Shown here in pieces: positions 17,326 through 25,471 of a stretch of 38,900 nucleotides of DNA (position 1 is the first letter of the stretch; the number at the start of each line of letters is the position of its first letter). A model generated the notes under the pieces. It had not been told where the DNA came from, ran no database searches, and saw only the letters and a program-made list of their open reading frames with translations. The stretch comes from Leptolyngbya cf. ectocarpi LEGE 11479. Lineage in GTDB: Bacteria > Cyanobacteriota > Cyanobacteriia > Phormidesmidales > Phormidesmidaceae. The stretch lies in contig NZ_JADEXP010000016.1 of assembly GCF_015207065.1 (NCBI RefSeq), forward strand, positions 1-38,900. Reading direction: 5' to 3'. The translations under genes were made by a program, and so were the position numbers.

Positions 17326-17388
17326 ATGATTGATTGTTTGGTAGACTATCCAAATAATCAATGCCAAGAGAATAAAAAAGATACCCAT
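16993..17388 (-). CDS. Possible small membrane protein, unrecognised
   Basis: This is a 131-codon frame. Its first 17 residues form a convincing membrane segment (MGIFFILLALIIWIVYQ), followed by a basic amphipathic stretch (residues around LSRLSRVAKRGHKAS). The rest is low in recognisable structure. It overlaps the 5' end of the coiled-coil gene on the other strand by 63-114 bases, and that part of the plus-strand protein looks poorly coding, so the real starts of both are uncertain. No Shine-Dalgarno is visible. I do not recognise a family. It may be a chance frame. Confidence 0.3.
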   Translation of the reverse strand: MGIFFILLALIIWIVYQTINHQVLQGLSRLSRVAKRGHKASRDTAWLVLSKIYKIYRVLKEVSGIGTGHRNSSQGHPSLLIKERFPQVSSLNSGLLRRFKREVSLFPWETRKPQTTVLDVATPRYGLQNSG

Positions 17389-18471
17389 AACGGTAGCTCT
17401 AACTCTGCTTATTGGGCACAGGACCTATCTGTCTCAGGCTCCTCCTCTGCGTTCTCGCGATATCATACTGCACTTGCCTTTGGTGCAACGGTGGTATGTT
17501 CCGCTGGTGCCCTTATGCAGCATACTGAAACAGGTTTTTGGCACTCGCCTAACACAGGTGTTTCTGTTTCTGAAAATACCATTAGTTTAGAGCGGTCTGA
17601 TAGCGCTGATCAGGTATTAACTCCACCCATTGCCGGTCCACAAACTAGCGCATCATTCAGCCTGGTAGCTGATGGGACTAACAAGAGTTCAGTGGCTGAT
17701 GGAACTAACAGTGACGGGACTGACAGTAACTGTAAGGACAGTGATTGCAAAGGCTTGGCGTTTATTGAGCAACGGCTGCCTGAAATTCAGGAACAAGTAC
17801 GGACGTTGAGGGCCGAAATGCAGCAGTTTCAGACGCAGCATACGGCTCAAAATTTACAAACTCACCGGTCAGTTCTGTCCTATCGCAGTAGCGATGTGGT
17901 TCGCAGACAGGCAGAATTGGAGGTGCGATCGCAACAATTAACCCAGCAGTTTACCAGTCTCACCTCGGCCCTGGCGCTACAGCCCGATGAAGCCCATTAC
18001 ATTGCCAACCTGCTTAAAACAGATACCACCTATCAGGCCTCTCTCCAGCAGCTACAGGCACTAGAACGTAATCTTGCTGTTGAATACAGCAATCCTGATC
18101 TAGACAATAGCCAGCTTGAGGGGCTTTACAGCGAGTATGCCCAAGGTGCTGAACAGCTGCGTCAGATTGCCCAAACTGTCTTAGTCAAGTATATTTCTGC
18201 AGCTAGCGTAGAGTCCCCCGATCCGCTGTGGCAAGAAGACAGCTATCAGACATTGCTGCAGGAACTGATGGATTTGTCTCACCTGCGTCAAATGTTAGTT
18301 GTTGAGCAAAATACCCTGGCTCAAATGGAAGAACAACTGACCCAACGGCGTACAGAATTAGCAGTTTTGTTAAAACAGTACGCGGTGATGCAGCAGCAGC
18401 TGGAAGGTCAGAATAAAATTTTGCAGCAGTACATTGCTAAACGTCAGGAAATTAAAAAGAACCTGACGTAG
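17326..18471 (+). CDS. Coiled-coil protein with an N-terminal membrane anchor, unrecognised
   Basis: From the ATG at 17326 this is about 381 residues; an ATG at 17275 would add 17. I prefer 17326 because AGGA lies 4 bases upstream. A hydrophobic segment (TALAFGATVVCSAGALM) near residue 50 could anchor it in the membrane. A Ser/Thr/Asp-rich linker with short repeated units (VADGTN twice, then SDGTDSN) follows. From about residue 150 to the end the sequence is Gln/Leu-rich with heptad character (for example VRTLRAEMQQFQTQH and MQQQLEGQNKILQQY), which indicates long coiled coils. It resembles chain-length or export adaptors near EPS loci only in general architecture. There are no catalytic motifs and I assign no function. 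Confidence 0.65.
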   Translation: MIDCLVDYPNNQCQENKKDTHNGSSNSAYWAQDLSVSGSSSAFSRYHTALAFGATVVCSAGALMQHTETGFWHSPNTGVSVSENTISLERSDSADQVLTPPIAGPQTSASFSLVADGTNKSSVADGTNSDGTDSNCKDSDCKGLAFIEQRLPEIQEQVRTLRAEMQQFQTQHTAQNLQTHRSVLSYRSSDVVRRQAELEVRSQQLTQQFTSLTSALALQPDEAHYIANLLKTDTTYQASLQQLQALERNLAVEYSNPDLDNSQLEGLYSEYAQGAEQLRQIAQTVLVKYISAASVESPDPLWQEDSYQTLLQELMDLSHLRQMLVVEQNTLAQMEEQLTQRRTELAVLLKQYAVMQQQLEGQNKILQQYIAKRQEIKKNLT

Positions 18472-18518
18472 AAAAAAGCCGTTGCTGATATCTCGAAAAT
18501 GAAATACCCATGGAGCGA

Positions 18519-18569
18519 GTTTCGACTGCGCTCAACGCTCAAAGCTAGAAGGTTGAGCGCAGTCGAAAC
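18519..18569. terminator. 18-bp perfect inverted repeat between convergent genes
   Basis: GTTTCGACTGCGCTCAAC (18519-18536) and its exact reverse complement (18552-18569) flank a 15-base loop. It lies between the stop of the coiled-coil gene and the stop of the GntR gene, which face each other. It is well placed as a bidirectional terminator, although no T-run follows on either strand. The TTTCGACTGCGCTCA core resembles a dispersed bacterial repeat, so it may be a repeat used as a terminator. Confidence 0.6.
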
Positions 18570-18602
18570 CGGGTTGATCGGGGACAGTATTGAGCCGCAG
18601 TG

Positions 18603-19322
18603 TCAGGTATCCTGTTCCATCACCAGCTCCATCCGATCCCCTCGAAAGCGGGTAACACCATATTCAATCACCGTACCAGTTTGATCCACATGGATCGATT
18701 CCGACAGCAAGATCGGGCTATTGGCAGGCATCTTCAGACGTCGCGCATCCTGGGGGCGAGCCACTCGAGCTGACACTCGTGTCGATCGGCATAGGTGGTC
18801 GCAGTTATATTCCTTGAGCAGCATCTGAGAAATGGAGCCATAGGCTTCACAGTGGGTTGCCAGGGCTGGAAATCGCTGATTAGGGAAGTAGCTGCTGCTG
18901 ATATTGATGGGCAGTTCATCCACCCAATAAAGCCGCTCAAAAAGAATCACGGATGCGCCTAGCTCAATGTCCAACTGTTGGGCCAGCTTAGGATCAGCAT
19001 TGAGCTTCACGATGCGCAGCACCTGGCAGCTAGGTATCATGGACTGGGCCTTGAGGGCCGCATTAAAGCGAACACGCTTACCGATAGGCAGGGCAATGGG
19101 GGCGACGACAAAAGTACCGCGCCCCCGTTCCACATCGACAATGCCTTCCTGCCGGAGTACATCGACGGCTCGTCGCAAAGTGTGGCGATGCACTCCAAAC
19201 CGTTTACTCAGCTCCAGTTCTGTTGGCAGCTGATCGCCTACGTTAAACACTGATTTTTCAATATTACGCCGTAGTTCATCGGCAATTTGTAAATAGAGGG
19301 GTAAGGCGTCCTGGCGCATCAT
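18603..19322 (-). CDS. GntR-family transcriptional regulator, HutC/UTRA type
   Basis: This 239-residue protein has an N-terminal winged helix (about 5-75: LPLYLQIADELRRNIEKSVF, GDQLPTELELSKRFGVHRHT, LRRAVDVLRQEGIVDVERGR, GTFV). A UTRA ligand-binding domain follows (about 90-235), ending LLSESIHVDQTGTVIEYGVT, RFRGDRMEL. The length and the final block resemble PhnF, the phosphonate-related regulator, but no phosphonate genes are in the window, so I do not use that name. HutC-type regulators bind small metabolites (amino acid derivatives, sugar phosphates) and usually repress nearby transport or catabolic genes. The dipeptidase gene lies upstream on the same strand and is a possible target. Confidence 0.88.
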   Translation of the reverse strand: MMRQDALPLYLQIADELRRNIEKSVFNVGDQLPTELELSKRFGVHRHTLRRAVDVLRQEGIVDVERGRGTFVVAPIALPIGKRVRFNAALKAQSMIPSCQVLRIVKLNADPKLAQQLDIELGASVILFERLYWVDELPINISSSYFPNQRFPALATHCEAYGSISQMLLKEYNCDHLCRSTRVSARVARPQDARRLKMPANSPILLSESIHVDQTGTVIEYGVTRFRGDRMELVMEQDT

Positions 19323-19538
19323 TTCTCTTGCTGTTATTCTTTTTTTACTTAACCCGGTCTTAACTTAACTAAGGTAATCCTGTTATCGCCTGTTGACTCA
19401 GCTCCATTACTCTTACCGGTATCCTAAAGTCTAACGAGCTTATCAAATATCTGTTTAGAAATCTGTATGGGGATAGTCAAGCAGCCATGGCTGACCGATG
19501 CTGTTCTATAAAATAAACATCGTTTTCAGACAGGCTAA

Positions 19539-20789
19539 CTACATCTGTTGAGCCACTTCAATGGCGTCATTAAATACCCGCATCAGATTGCCGCCCCAGA
19601 TTTTCCGAATATCGTCGGGTGTATAGCCCCGAGCCAATAGCTCCTGTGTAATATTCGGCATTTGAGAGACATCTTCGATGTTAGTTAACCCGCCGCCGCC
19701 ATCAAAGTCAGATCCAATCCCCACATGGTCAATTCCCATGATCGCTACCATGTGATCTAGATGATCCATAGCATCGGCCAACGTTGGTTTAATTTCAGGA
19801 TATTGGCTGTTGATTGCTCGATACTGCGTCAACAACTCAGCGACTTCTGCATCGCTAAGATCGCCACGCAGCCATGCGGCCTGTTCCTCAGCCAGCTCAG
19901 CTAAAGCCGCCTCTCTCGCTGGATCCTGGGCAATTTCTTTAATATAATCTCCCAACAAACATAGCTGTACGACACCGCCATTCTCCTTCATCGCCCGCAA
20001 CATGTCGTCATCCATATTGCGTGGACTATCTCGCAGCGCTCGAGCACTGGAATGGGAGGCAATAATCGGTGCTTTAGAGAGACGGATGACATCCCAAAAC
20101 GTATCGTCATGGACGTGGGAAATATCCACCAGCATCCCCAAACGATTCATTTCGTGAACCACCGCTTCGCCAAAGGGACTCAAGCCCTGCCAAACTTGCT
20201 GTTCGTCGGTAGAGGAATCCCCCAGCTGATTGTTTTTACTATGGGTTAAGGTAATGTAGCGAATTCCCTGGTCATAAAAAGCCTGTACTGTCTCAATATC
20301 CGTTGCCAACGGATACCCATTTTCCATGCCTAGAAAAATGGCCCGTTTGCCGTCTCGTTCTAGTCGATAGGCATCGGCTGGGGTAAGTGCGATCGCAGCT
20401 CGATCCCCATGCTCAGCCACGAGCTGCTCAGTGCGCTCAATCATCTGACGGGCCAAGCTTTGGGCTTGGGCATAGCCCTCATCTGTAAGCTGCCGCTGGG
20501 GCGTAAAAATAGAGATAAATGCTCCATCTAGGCCCCCTGCGGTCATGCGCACCAAATCCCACTGGCCGCTGCCAGGTGCCCCGGTCGGATGGCCCACACC
20601 TGGATCAAAGTCTGGATTGACAGACTGGCGAATGGGCCAATCGATATGGCTATCGATCGTCAATACGGCCTGATGGATAATCGCAGTGCGATCGCTAGCC
20701 AACGTCACCGTTGGGGCGAACGTCCACCCCAACGTGACGACTATCCCAACGGCAAAGCAGCCTATGCGCTTAAGAAAATGAGCATCCAT
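19539..20789 (-). CDS. Exported membrane dipeptidase (peptidase family M19)
   Basis: This protein of about 416 residues has a signal peptide (FLKRIGCFAVGIVVTLGWTF, cleavage near VTLAS). M19 zinc-site motifs follow: LTIDSHIDWP, ITLTHSKNNQLGDSSTDEQQ, MLVDISHVHDDTFWDVI, PIIASHSSARALRDSPRNMD and IDHVGIGSDFDGGGGL. The family hydrolyses dipeptides, including some with a D-residue at the C-terminal side. The first metal motif is D-S-H-I-D rather than the more usual D-G-H-N-D, keeping His and Asp. I chose the ATG at 20789, preceded by AGGTGA; a GTG at 20801 adds four residues. It should act outside the cytoplasmic membrane and recover amino acids or recycle wall peptides. Confidence 0.92.
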   Translation of the reverse strand: MDAHFLKRIGCFAVGIVVTLGWTFAPTVTLASDRTAIIHQAVLTIDSHIDWPIRQSVNPDFDPGVGHPTGAPGSGQWDLVRMTAGGLDGAFISIFTPQRQLTDEGYAQAQSLARQMIERTEQLVAEHGDRAAIALTPADAYRLERDGKRAIFLGMENGYPLATDIETVQAFYDQGIRYITLTHSKNNQLGDSSTDEQQVWQGLSPFGEAVVHEMNRLGMLVDISHVHDDTFWDVIRLSKAPIIASHSSARALRDSPRNMDDDMLRAMKENGGVVQLCLLGDYIKEIAQDPAREAALAELAEEQAAWLRGDLSDAEVAELLTQYRAINSQYPEIKPTLADAMDHLDHMVAIMGIDHVGIGSDFDGGGGLTNIEDVSQMPNITQELLARGYTPDDIRKIWGGNLMRVFNDAIEVAQQM

Positions 20790-20908
20790 GACAACGATCA
20801 CCTGAAGAAAGGTAGGTGGCTAGAGACTATCGCAATCATAGCGGAGACTGCGCATCAAAAGTCCATCAGCAGGCTGTTGTTAGTCTCTTTCTGCACCAGT
20901 CGCAAACA

Positions 20909-21529
20909 TTAAACTGACCAAGTGGACTGTTCTTTTTTTGAGTAAATGTTCTTCAAGTGCTTTTTGACCGTATTCTCAGAAATAAACAGTCTACCGGCGA
21001 TTTCTTTATAACTGTGGCCCATGCGTTTTAGACACCACACATCTGTTTCACGATTGGTAAGACCATAGCGCTGGGCTTCTTGGTTGGCAATCACAGTGAG
21101 AGACTGTTGACGATCTTCTAAGGTAATTAAAAAGCAATCATTAGACTGATAAACACTGTTATCCCAGTCAAACCACTGGGCTCGCATGTGGATGGGGCCA
21201 TGCTCCGTAGGAATCTCATCTTCTAAAATAATGGTACAGTCCTCGGGCAAGAGATCAGTTTGTTCTTCCTGGTGTTCCATCAGACTTTGGCAACAGTACC
21301 AGAGATCCTTCGGGATAGCGGTGGACGACGGGCAGGGCATGTCCTCAAGTAAAACTTGAGCATGTTTATTCTTATGTAAAATAGTGCCATCTTGGGCAAC
21401 AATAACGAGACCAACAGTGAAGCTTTCAATGGCCGCGAGTAGTAGTGTAGCCTGCATATCACAAGAGTCATCTGAGTCTGCAGGTTGGGAGGCAGTCATT
21501 GGGGGAACAGTTTGAATCTGGAAAGCCAT
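20909..21529 (-). CDS. PAS-domain LuxR-type transcriptional regulator
   Basis: This 206-residue protein has a PAS-like sensor region (about 30-135: SFTVGLVIVAQDGTILHKNK, with FDWDNSVYQSNDCFLITLED later). A LuxR helix-turn-helix follows: YGLTNRETDVWCLKRMGHSY, then KEIAGRLFISENTVKKHLKN, IYSKK. The protein ends only nine residues after the recognition helix (KEQSTWSV), whereas most LuxR domains continue with a further helix. A seven-A run sits right at that point, so a frameshift is possible but unproven. It is divergent from ureE across 336 bases and may regulate the urease/urea genes or itself; this is inferred from position only. Confidence 0.85.
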   Translation of the reverse strand: MAFQIQTVPPMTASQPADSDDSCDMQATLLLAAIESFTVGLVIVAQDGTILHKNKHAQVLLEDMPCPSSTAIPKDLWYCCQSLMEHQEEQTDLLPEDCTIILEDEIPTEHGPIHMRAQWFDWDNSVYQSNDCFLITLEDRQQSLTVIANQEAQRYGLTNRETDVWCLKRMGHSYKEIAGRLFISENTVKKHLKNIYSKKEQSTWSV

Positions 21530-21865
21530 AACAAACGGGACGTAATTGGCAAATAAAAATCTGAAATTTCGTTGACTGTTCTAGTGGCGTCTGTAGTATT
21601 CGTATAAAATACGTAATTGTGCGTAGTTGAATTAGTGGAAAATACGGATGACCCTGATGATAGTTACCTCACCTCCTATTTCAAAAATCCGTACGAACTT
21701 GTGACGGTTTGGCCAGTGGCATAGGTTATATTTGCCTATATTTGCTGACAAATGTGCTAGGCAATTCCCTGACAGCACGATTTTTGCGTGATTGGGAATA
21801 TGTGTGATTTTTGATCAAGGCAAGCATGTGGCATGCTGTAGGGGCAACACTTGTAAAGAATCTCG
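21530..21865. promoter_or_regulatory. Divergent control region between luxR-type gene and ureE
   Basis: This 336-base AT-rich intergenic region separates divergent genes. ACGTAATTG occurs twice in direct orientation (21540-21548 and 21611-21619). A small inverted repeat CGTAT-AAA-ATACG (21601-21613) overlaps the second copy. Nearer ureE, AGCATG-TGG-CATGCT (21823-21837) is another 6-bp inverted repeat. I looked for the NtcA pattern GTA-N8-TAC here and did not find one. These are candidate operators only. Confidence 0.4.
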
Positions 21866-22369
21866 GTGTACGTTTTTACTCAAAAAGGATCGCCAACATC
21901 TGAGCCGACATTGACGCTAGAGCTAACGGCAGATGAGCGTACCCGCTCTCGATATCGCTACATGATCTCGAGTGAAATTACGGACAGGGGGGAGGCAGTT
22001 CTCGACTTAAGTACTAGAGCTGGCCAACCTGATACCCAGGACGAAATCTATCTAGAACTCCCTCGGGGAACGGTATTGCGTCATGGAGACTGTCTGAGGG
22101 GAGATGACCATCAGCAGGTACTAAGAATTGTGGCGAAGCCTGAGCCCGTGTTGACGGTACGGGCTCAGGCAGGTGCTGAGTCATCTTTGCTGCTGCGGGC
22201 GGCGTATCATTTGGGCAATCGCCATGTGGCGCTGGAGGTGGGTGCCGACTACTTGCGCCTAGTGCCAGACTCAGTGCTGGAGTCAATGCTGCACCAGCTG
22301 GGAATGACAGTGATTGCCGAAACGATGCCGTTTCAGCCGGAGTCGGGGGCCTATGGTCATCACCATTGA
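21866..22369 (+). CDS. ureE: Urease accessory protein UreE (nickel chaperone)
   Basis: This 167-residue protein matches UreE throughout. The N-terminal peptide-binding domain contains [29 protein letters not shown] and [11 protein letters not shown]. The metal-binding domain contains [20 protein letters not shown], with the conserved GNRH histidine, and [12 protein letters not shown]. It ends in a short His tail (GAYGHHH). UreE delivers Ni(II) to the UreG/UreF-containing complex that activates urease. The start is a GTG; the next in-frame TTG upstream is followed at once by a stop, so the start is well defined. The 3' end overlaps ureF by 17 bases. Confidence 0.95.
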   Translation: MYVFTQKGSPTSEPTLTLELTADERTRSRYRYMISSEITDRGEAVLDLSTRAGQPDTQDEIYLELPRGTVLRHGDCLRGDDHQQVLRIVAKPEPVLTVRAQAGAESSLLLRAAYHLGNRHVALEVGADYLRLVPDSVLESMLHQLGMTVIAETMPFQPESGAYGHHH

Positions 22370-23033
22370 TCAGCCGGCCCTGCTCAAGCTGCTGCAGTTG
22401 ACCAGCCCGGCGCTGCCAGTGGGAGCCTTTAGCTATTCAGAAGGGTTAGAAACTCTGGTGGAACAGGGATATTTAGCTGATGGTGCTGCTCTCCACAGCT
22501 GGCTGGTGCAGGAACTGCGCTACGGCAGTGTGCAGTTAGATGTTGCGATCGCAGCCCGCGCCCATCAAAATCACCAAGCGCCTGACCAGCTTCGCCATTG
22601 GAATCAATGGCTCACCGCCAGCCGCGACACCGCCGAGCTGCGCCAGCAAAGCTGGCAAATGGGCCGCGCCCTGGTGCGTCTGGGACAAAACCTCTACCCC
22701 GAACTCCAGCCCACATTTGCCGCCTGTGGCACCCCCTGCAACTTTGCCGTTGCCTTTGGCATCATTGCCGCCCACTGGCAGATCGATGCTGACACCATGG
22801 CCCTGGGCTATTTACAAAGCTGGGCGGCCAACCTGATCGGAGCGGCGGTCAAGCTGGTGCCCCTGGGGCAGACCGAGGGCCAAAGCTGTCTCCTACAGCT
22901 GATCCCTGAGCTGACTACGGCGGCGGAGCGGATAGTGGCGCTGGGGGATGATCAACTCTATGTGAGTGGTTGGGGAGGTGCGATCGCAAGCATGCACCAC
23001 GAAACCCTCTACACCCGCCTTTTCCGCAGCTAA
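22353..23033 (+). CDS. ureF: Urease accessory protein UreF
   Basis: This protein of about 226 residues opens [20 protein letters not shown], then [19 protein letters not shown], the standard UreF N-terminus. It has the all-helical composition of the family, with [15 protein letters not shown] and [20 protein letters not shown] also typical. UreF bridges UreD(H) and UreG on the urease apoenzyme and gates GTPase action. The frame is open upstream to 22314, but the family start is the ATG at 22353, overlapping the ureE end. The overlap implies coupled translation. Confidence 0.94.
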   Translation: MVITIDQPALLKLLQLTSPALPVGAFSYSEGLETLVEQGYLADGAALHSWLVQELRYGSVQLDVAIAARAHQNHQAPDQLRHWNQWLTASRDTAELRQQSWQMGRALVRLGQNLYPELQPTFAACGTPCNFAVAFGIIAAHWQIDADTMALGYLQSWAANLIGAAVKLVPLGQTEGQSCLLQLIPELTTAAERIVALGDDQLYVSGWGGAIASMHHETLYTRLFRS

Positions 23034-23090
23034 CGCAAAATTTAAACTTTTGAGGACGAATTTTAGGTTTGTCAACAATAGGTTTTAACG

Positions 23091-23136
23091 TTTTTTTGGG
23101 TAGAGGCATTCCATGGAATGCCTCTACCCAAAAAAA
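23091..23136. repeat. Perfect 46-base palindrome between ureF and ureG
   Basis: The left arm (23091-23113) reads TTTTTTTGGGTAGAGGCATT followed by CCA, and the right arm (23114-23136) is its exact reverse complement, with no spacer. The CCATGG centre and the GTAGAGG...CCTCTAC arms resemble highly dispersed palindromes known from cyanobacterial intergenic regions. On either strand the stem is followed by a T-run derived from the arms, so it could also act as a terminator. It sits inside what would otherwise be one ureEFG operon. Confidence 0.8.
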
Positions 23137-23161
23137 TCCGTGATCTCTTCATTTATTTCCC

Positions 23162-23791
23162 ATGCCTCCTTCTTCCCCCTACCGCGTCGGCGTCGCCGGT
23201 CCTGTCGGCTCTGGCAAAACCGCCCTTGTTGATGCCCTCTGTAAATCCATGCGCGACACCTATTCCATCGCCGTGGTCACCAACGATATCTATACCCAAG
23301 AAGACGCTCAGTTTCTTGTGCGCAGTCAGGCCCTGCTTGACCACCGCCGGATTGTTGGCGTAGAAACCGGTGGCTGCCCACACACAGCTATTCGCGAAGA
23401 TGCATCATTAAATCTGGTGGCCATTGAAGATTTAGAGGCCCGGTTTAGCGACCTCACCCTTATCTTTGTTGAAAGCGGCGGTGACAACCTGGCCGCTACC
23501 TTTAGCCCGGAGCTAGTAGATCTCACTCTCTATGTGATTGATGTTGCGGCTGGTGACAAAATTCCTCGCAAGGGAGGTCCCGGCATTACCAAATCTGATT
23601 TGCTCGTCATCAATAAGATTGACCTGGCCCCCATGGTGGGCGCTGATCTCAGTGTGATGGATCACGATGCCAAAACCATGCGGGGAAACAAACCCTTTGT
23701 ATTTACAAACCTTAAAGCACCGCAGGGCTTAGAAACGATTCAGCAATTTATTCAAGTGCAAGGACGGCTGCCTCTACCTCATTCTGTTTAG
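23162..23791 (+). CDS. ureG: Urease accessory GTPase UreG
   Basis: This 209-residue SIMIBI-class GTPase has P-loop [10 protein letters not shown], the switch/metal region [20 protein letters not shown], the invariant Cys-Pro-His motif in [20 protein letters not shown], Walker B-like [19 protein letters not shown] and the guanine-specificity motif VINKIDLAP. UreG hydrolyses GTP to drive nickel insertion into urease. It is full length. It begins 25 bases after a 46-base palindrome that separates it from ureF, so its expression may be partly independent of ureEF. The urease subunits and ureD are not in the window. Confidence 0.97.
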   Translation: MPPSSPYRVGVAGPVGSGKTALVDALCKSMRDTYSIAVVTNDIYTQEDAQFLVRSQALLDHRRIVGVETGGCPHTAIREDASLNLVAIEDLEARFSDLTLIFVESGGDNLAATFSPELVDLTLYVIDVAAGDKIPRKGGPGITKSDLLVINKIDLAPMVGADLSVMDHDAKTMRGNKPFVFTNLKAPQGLETIQQFIQVQGRLPLPHSV

Positions 23792-23907
23792 GATCTCGTT
23801 AAGCCTGAACCCCTAGGACCGAGTATCCCATCATGCTGGCAGGTCTAATAACCAGCCGTGGCGAATGCTGGGGATCAAAACCAAATAAATCTGTAGAAAT
23901 CTAAAAA

Positions 23908-23949
23908 GTATCAAACACTACAATTGTTGCCTGCCGCAAGACTTACCAT
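23908..23949 (+). promoter_or_regulatory. NtcA-activated promoter of the urt operon
   Basis: GTA-TCAAACAC-TAC (23908-23921) matches the NtcA consensus GTA-N8-TAC exactly. A -10 box TACCAT (23944-23949), fitting TA-N3-T, begins 22 bases after the site. This is the class II spacing that puts NtcA at about -41.5 and predicts transcription from near 23956. The urtA ATG is about 95 bases downstream. NtcA activates nitrogen-uptake genes when 2-oxoglutarate is high. Confidence 0.85.
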
Positions 23950-24050
23950 CACGGTGCAAATAAGTGTATCTACGGTAGCTGTGGTAACCAATGCCATGGT
24001 GGCCGATATTTGATGCCATAGGTGTGTGAGTCGTTAGAAAGGAACGCCCA

Positions 24051-25364
24051 ATGACGAGGATTAATAGACGTAAATTTTTGGTGTACGGCTCTACTGCCGT
24101 GGGTACCAGCATTTTGCTGAAGGCCTGCGGTGGTGGCTCAGAGCCCGCTGCTGACACCGCACCCGCTGACGGCGAAGCTACAACAGCCGCAGCAGGCGAT
24201 GGCGATACAATCAAAGTGGGCATTCTTCACTCGCTGAGTGGCACCATGGCCATTAGTGAAACCACTGTGGTTGACGCTGAAGAGCTGGCAATCAAGGAAA
24301 TCAACGATGCTGGCGGTGTTCTCGGTAAGCAAATCGAAATCGTCAAGGAAGACGGCGCTTCCGACTGGGATACCTTTGCTGAGAAAGCTGAAAAGCTGAT
24401 CGACCAAGACCAGGTCACCGTAGTCTTTGGCTGTTGGACCTCTGCTAGCCGTAAGAAAGTACTGCCCGTATTCGAAGCCAAGGACCACATGCTGTGGTAC
24501 CCCGTACAGTACGAAGGTCAGGAGTGCTCCAAGAATATTTTCTACACAGGTGCAGCCCCGAACCAGCAGATTGAGCCTGCTGTAGACTGGCTGCTGGAGA
24601 ACAAGGGTACAGACTTCTTCCTGGTCGGTTCTGACTATGTATTCCCCCGGACTGCCAACAACATTATCAAAGAGCAGCTCAAGGCCAACGGCGGTAACAC
24701 TGTAGGTGAAGACTATCTGCCCCTGGGCAACACTGAGGTTACCCCTATCATTACCAAGATCAAAGCGGCCCTCCCCGACGGCGGTGTGATCTTTAACAGC
24801 CTCAACGGCGACAGCAACGTCGCCTTCTTTAAGCAGCTCAAGGGTGCTGGCATGGGTCCTGATCAGTACCCAGTCATGTCCGTGAGTATCGCTGAAGAAG
24901 AAGTTCGCACCATTGGTCCTGACTTTCTCACTGGTCACTATGCGGCTTGGAACTACTTCCAAACCGTTGAAAGCCCTGAGAACGAAAAGTGGGTGTCTGA
25001 CTTTAAGGCTGAGTATGGCGACGATCGGGTCACTAACGATCCCATGGAAGCCGCTTACATCATGGTGTACCTATGGAAGCAAGCGGTTGAGCAAGCAGGC
25101 TCCACTGATATCGCCGCTGTCCGCGAAGCTGCCTACGGCCAAACCTTTGATGCGCCCGGTGGTACAGTGACCATGAACCCCAACCACCACATTTCCAAGA
25201 CTGTTCGCATCGGTGAAATTCGCGAAGATGGCCTGTTTGACATCGTTTCTGAAACTGATGGCCCAGTGACTCCTATTCCTTGGAACCAGTACGTTGAAGA
25301 TACTAAGGGCTATGCCTGCGACTGGTCTGACCCTGAAAAGGGCGGTAAGTACAAGGAAGCTTAA
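24051..25364 (+). CDS. urtA: Urea ABC transporter substrate-binding protein UrtA
   Basis: This 437-residue family-5-type periplasmic binding protein (FmdD/UrtA type) opens after a Ser/Ala/Asp-rich linker with IKVGILHSLSGTMAISETTV. It continues with the UrtA-typical VDAEELAIKEINDAGGVLGK and YEGQECSKNIFYTGAAPNQQ. The N-terminus MTRINRRKFLVYGSTAVGTS has a twin-arginine motif, and ILLKAC places a lipobox Cys at residue 26, so it is probably a Tat-exported lipoprotein. AAAGGAA precedes the ATG. It captures urea for the UrtBC channel. A hairpin with a T-run follows the gene, consistent with more UrtA than membrane components. Confidence 0.96.
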   Translation: MTRINRRKFLVYGSTAVGTSILLKACGGGSEPAADTAPADGEATTAAAGDGDTIKVGILHSLSGTMAISETTVVDAEELAIKEINDAGGVLGKQIEIVKEDGASDWDTFAEKAEKLIDQDQVTVVFGCWTSASRKKVLPVFEAKDHMLWYPVQYEGQECSKNIFYTGAAPNQQIEPAVDWLLENKGTDFFLVGSDYVFPRTANNIIKEQLKANGGNTVGEDYLPLGNTEVTPIITKIKAALPDGGVIFNSLNGDSNVAFFKQLKGAGMGPDQYPVMSVSIAEEEVRTIGPDFLTGHYAAWNYFQTVESPENEKWVSDFKAEYGDDRVTNDPMEAAYIMVYLWKQAVEQAGSTDIAAVREAAYGQTFDAPGGTVTMNPNHHISKTVRIGEIREDGLFDIVSETDGPVTPIPWNQYVEDTKGYACDWSDPEKGGKYKEA

Positions 25365-25389
25365 GTAGCTCTTGTCGTTTAGCTAGTGG

Positions 25390-25427
25390 GGGGAGGGTCG
25401 CTTGTAAAAGAGACTCTTCCCTTTTTT
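25390..25427 (+). terminator. Partial terminator/attenuator after urtA
   Basis: Bases 25390-25399 (GGGGAGGGTC) pair with 25412-25421 (GACTCTTCCC) in a 10-bp stem with two G-U pairs and a 12-base loop. Six Ts follow (25422-25427). It lies 26 bases after the urtA stop and 45 before urtB. It probably ends most transcripts after the binding protein while letting some continue into urtBCDE. Confidence 0.75.
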
Positions 25428-25471
25428 GATTCAGCTAAGTCTTTCTCACAGGTATTTCACAGGTAATTGTC

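Noticed and set aside
18603-19322. PhnF phosphonate regulator
   Set aside because: The domain layout fits, but no phn genes are present in the window, so only the GntR/HutC family is claimed.
21530-21865. NtcA site before ureE
   Set aside because: Several GTA and TAC triplets occur, but none is spaced by exactly eight bases.
24138-24962. Long minus-strand open frame (274 codons) across urtA
   Set aside because: It lies entirely within the clear urtA gene; its translation has no family features and it is a by-product of codon use in urtA.
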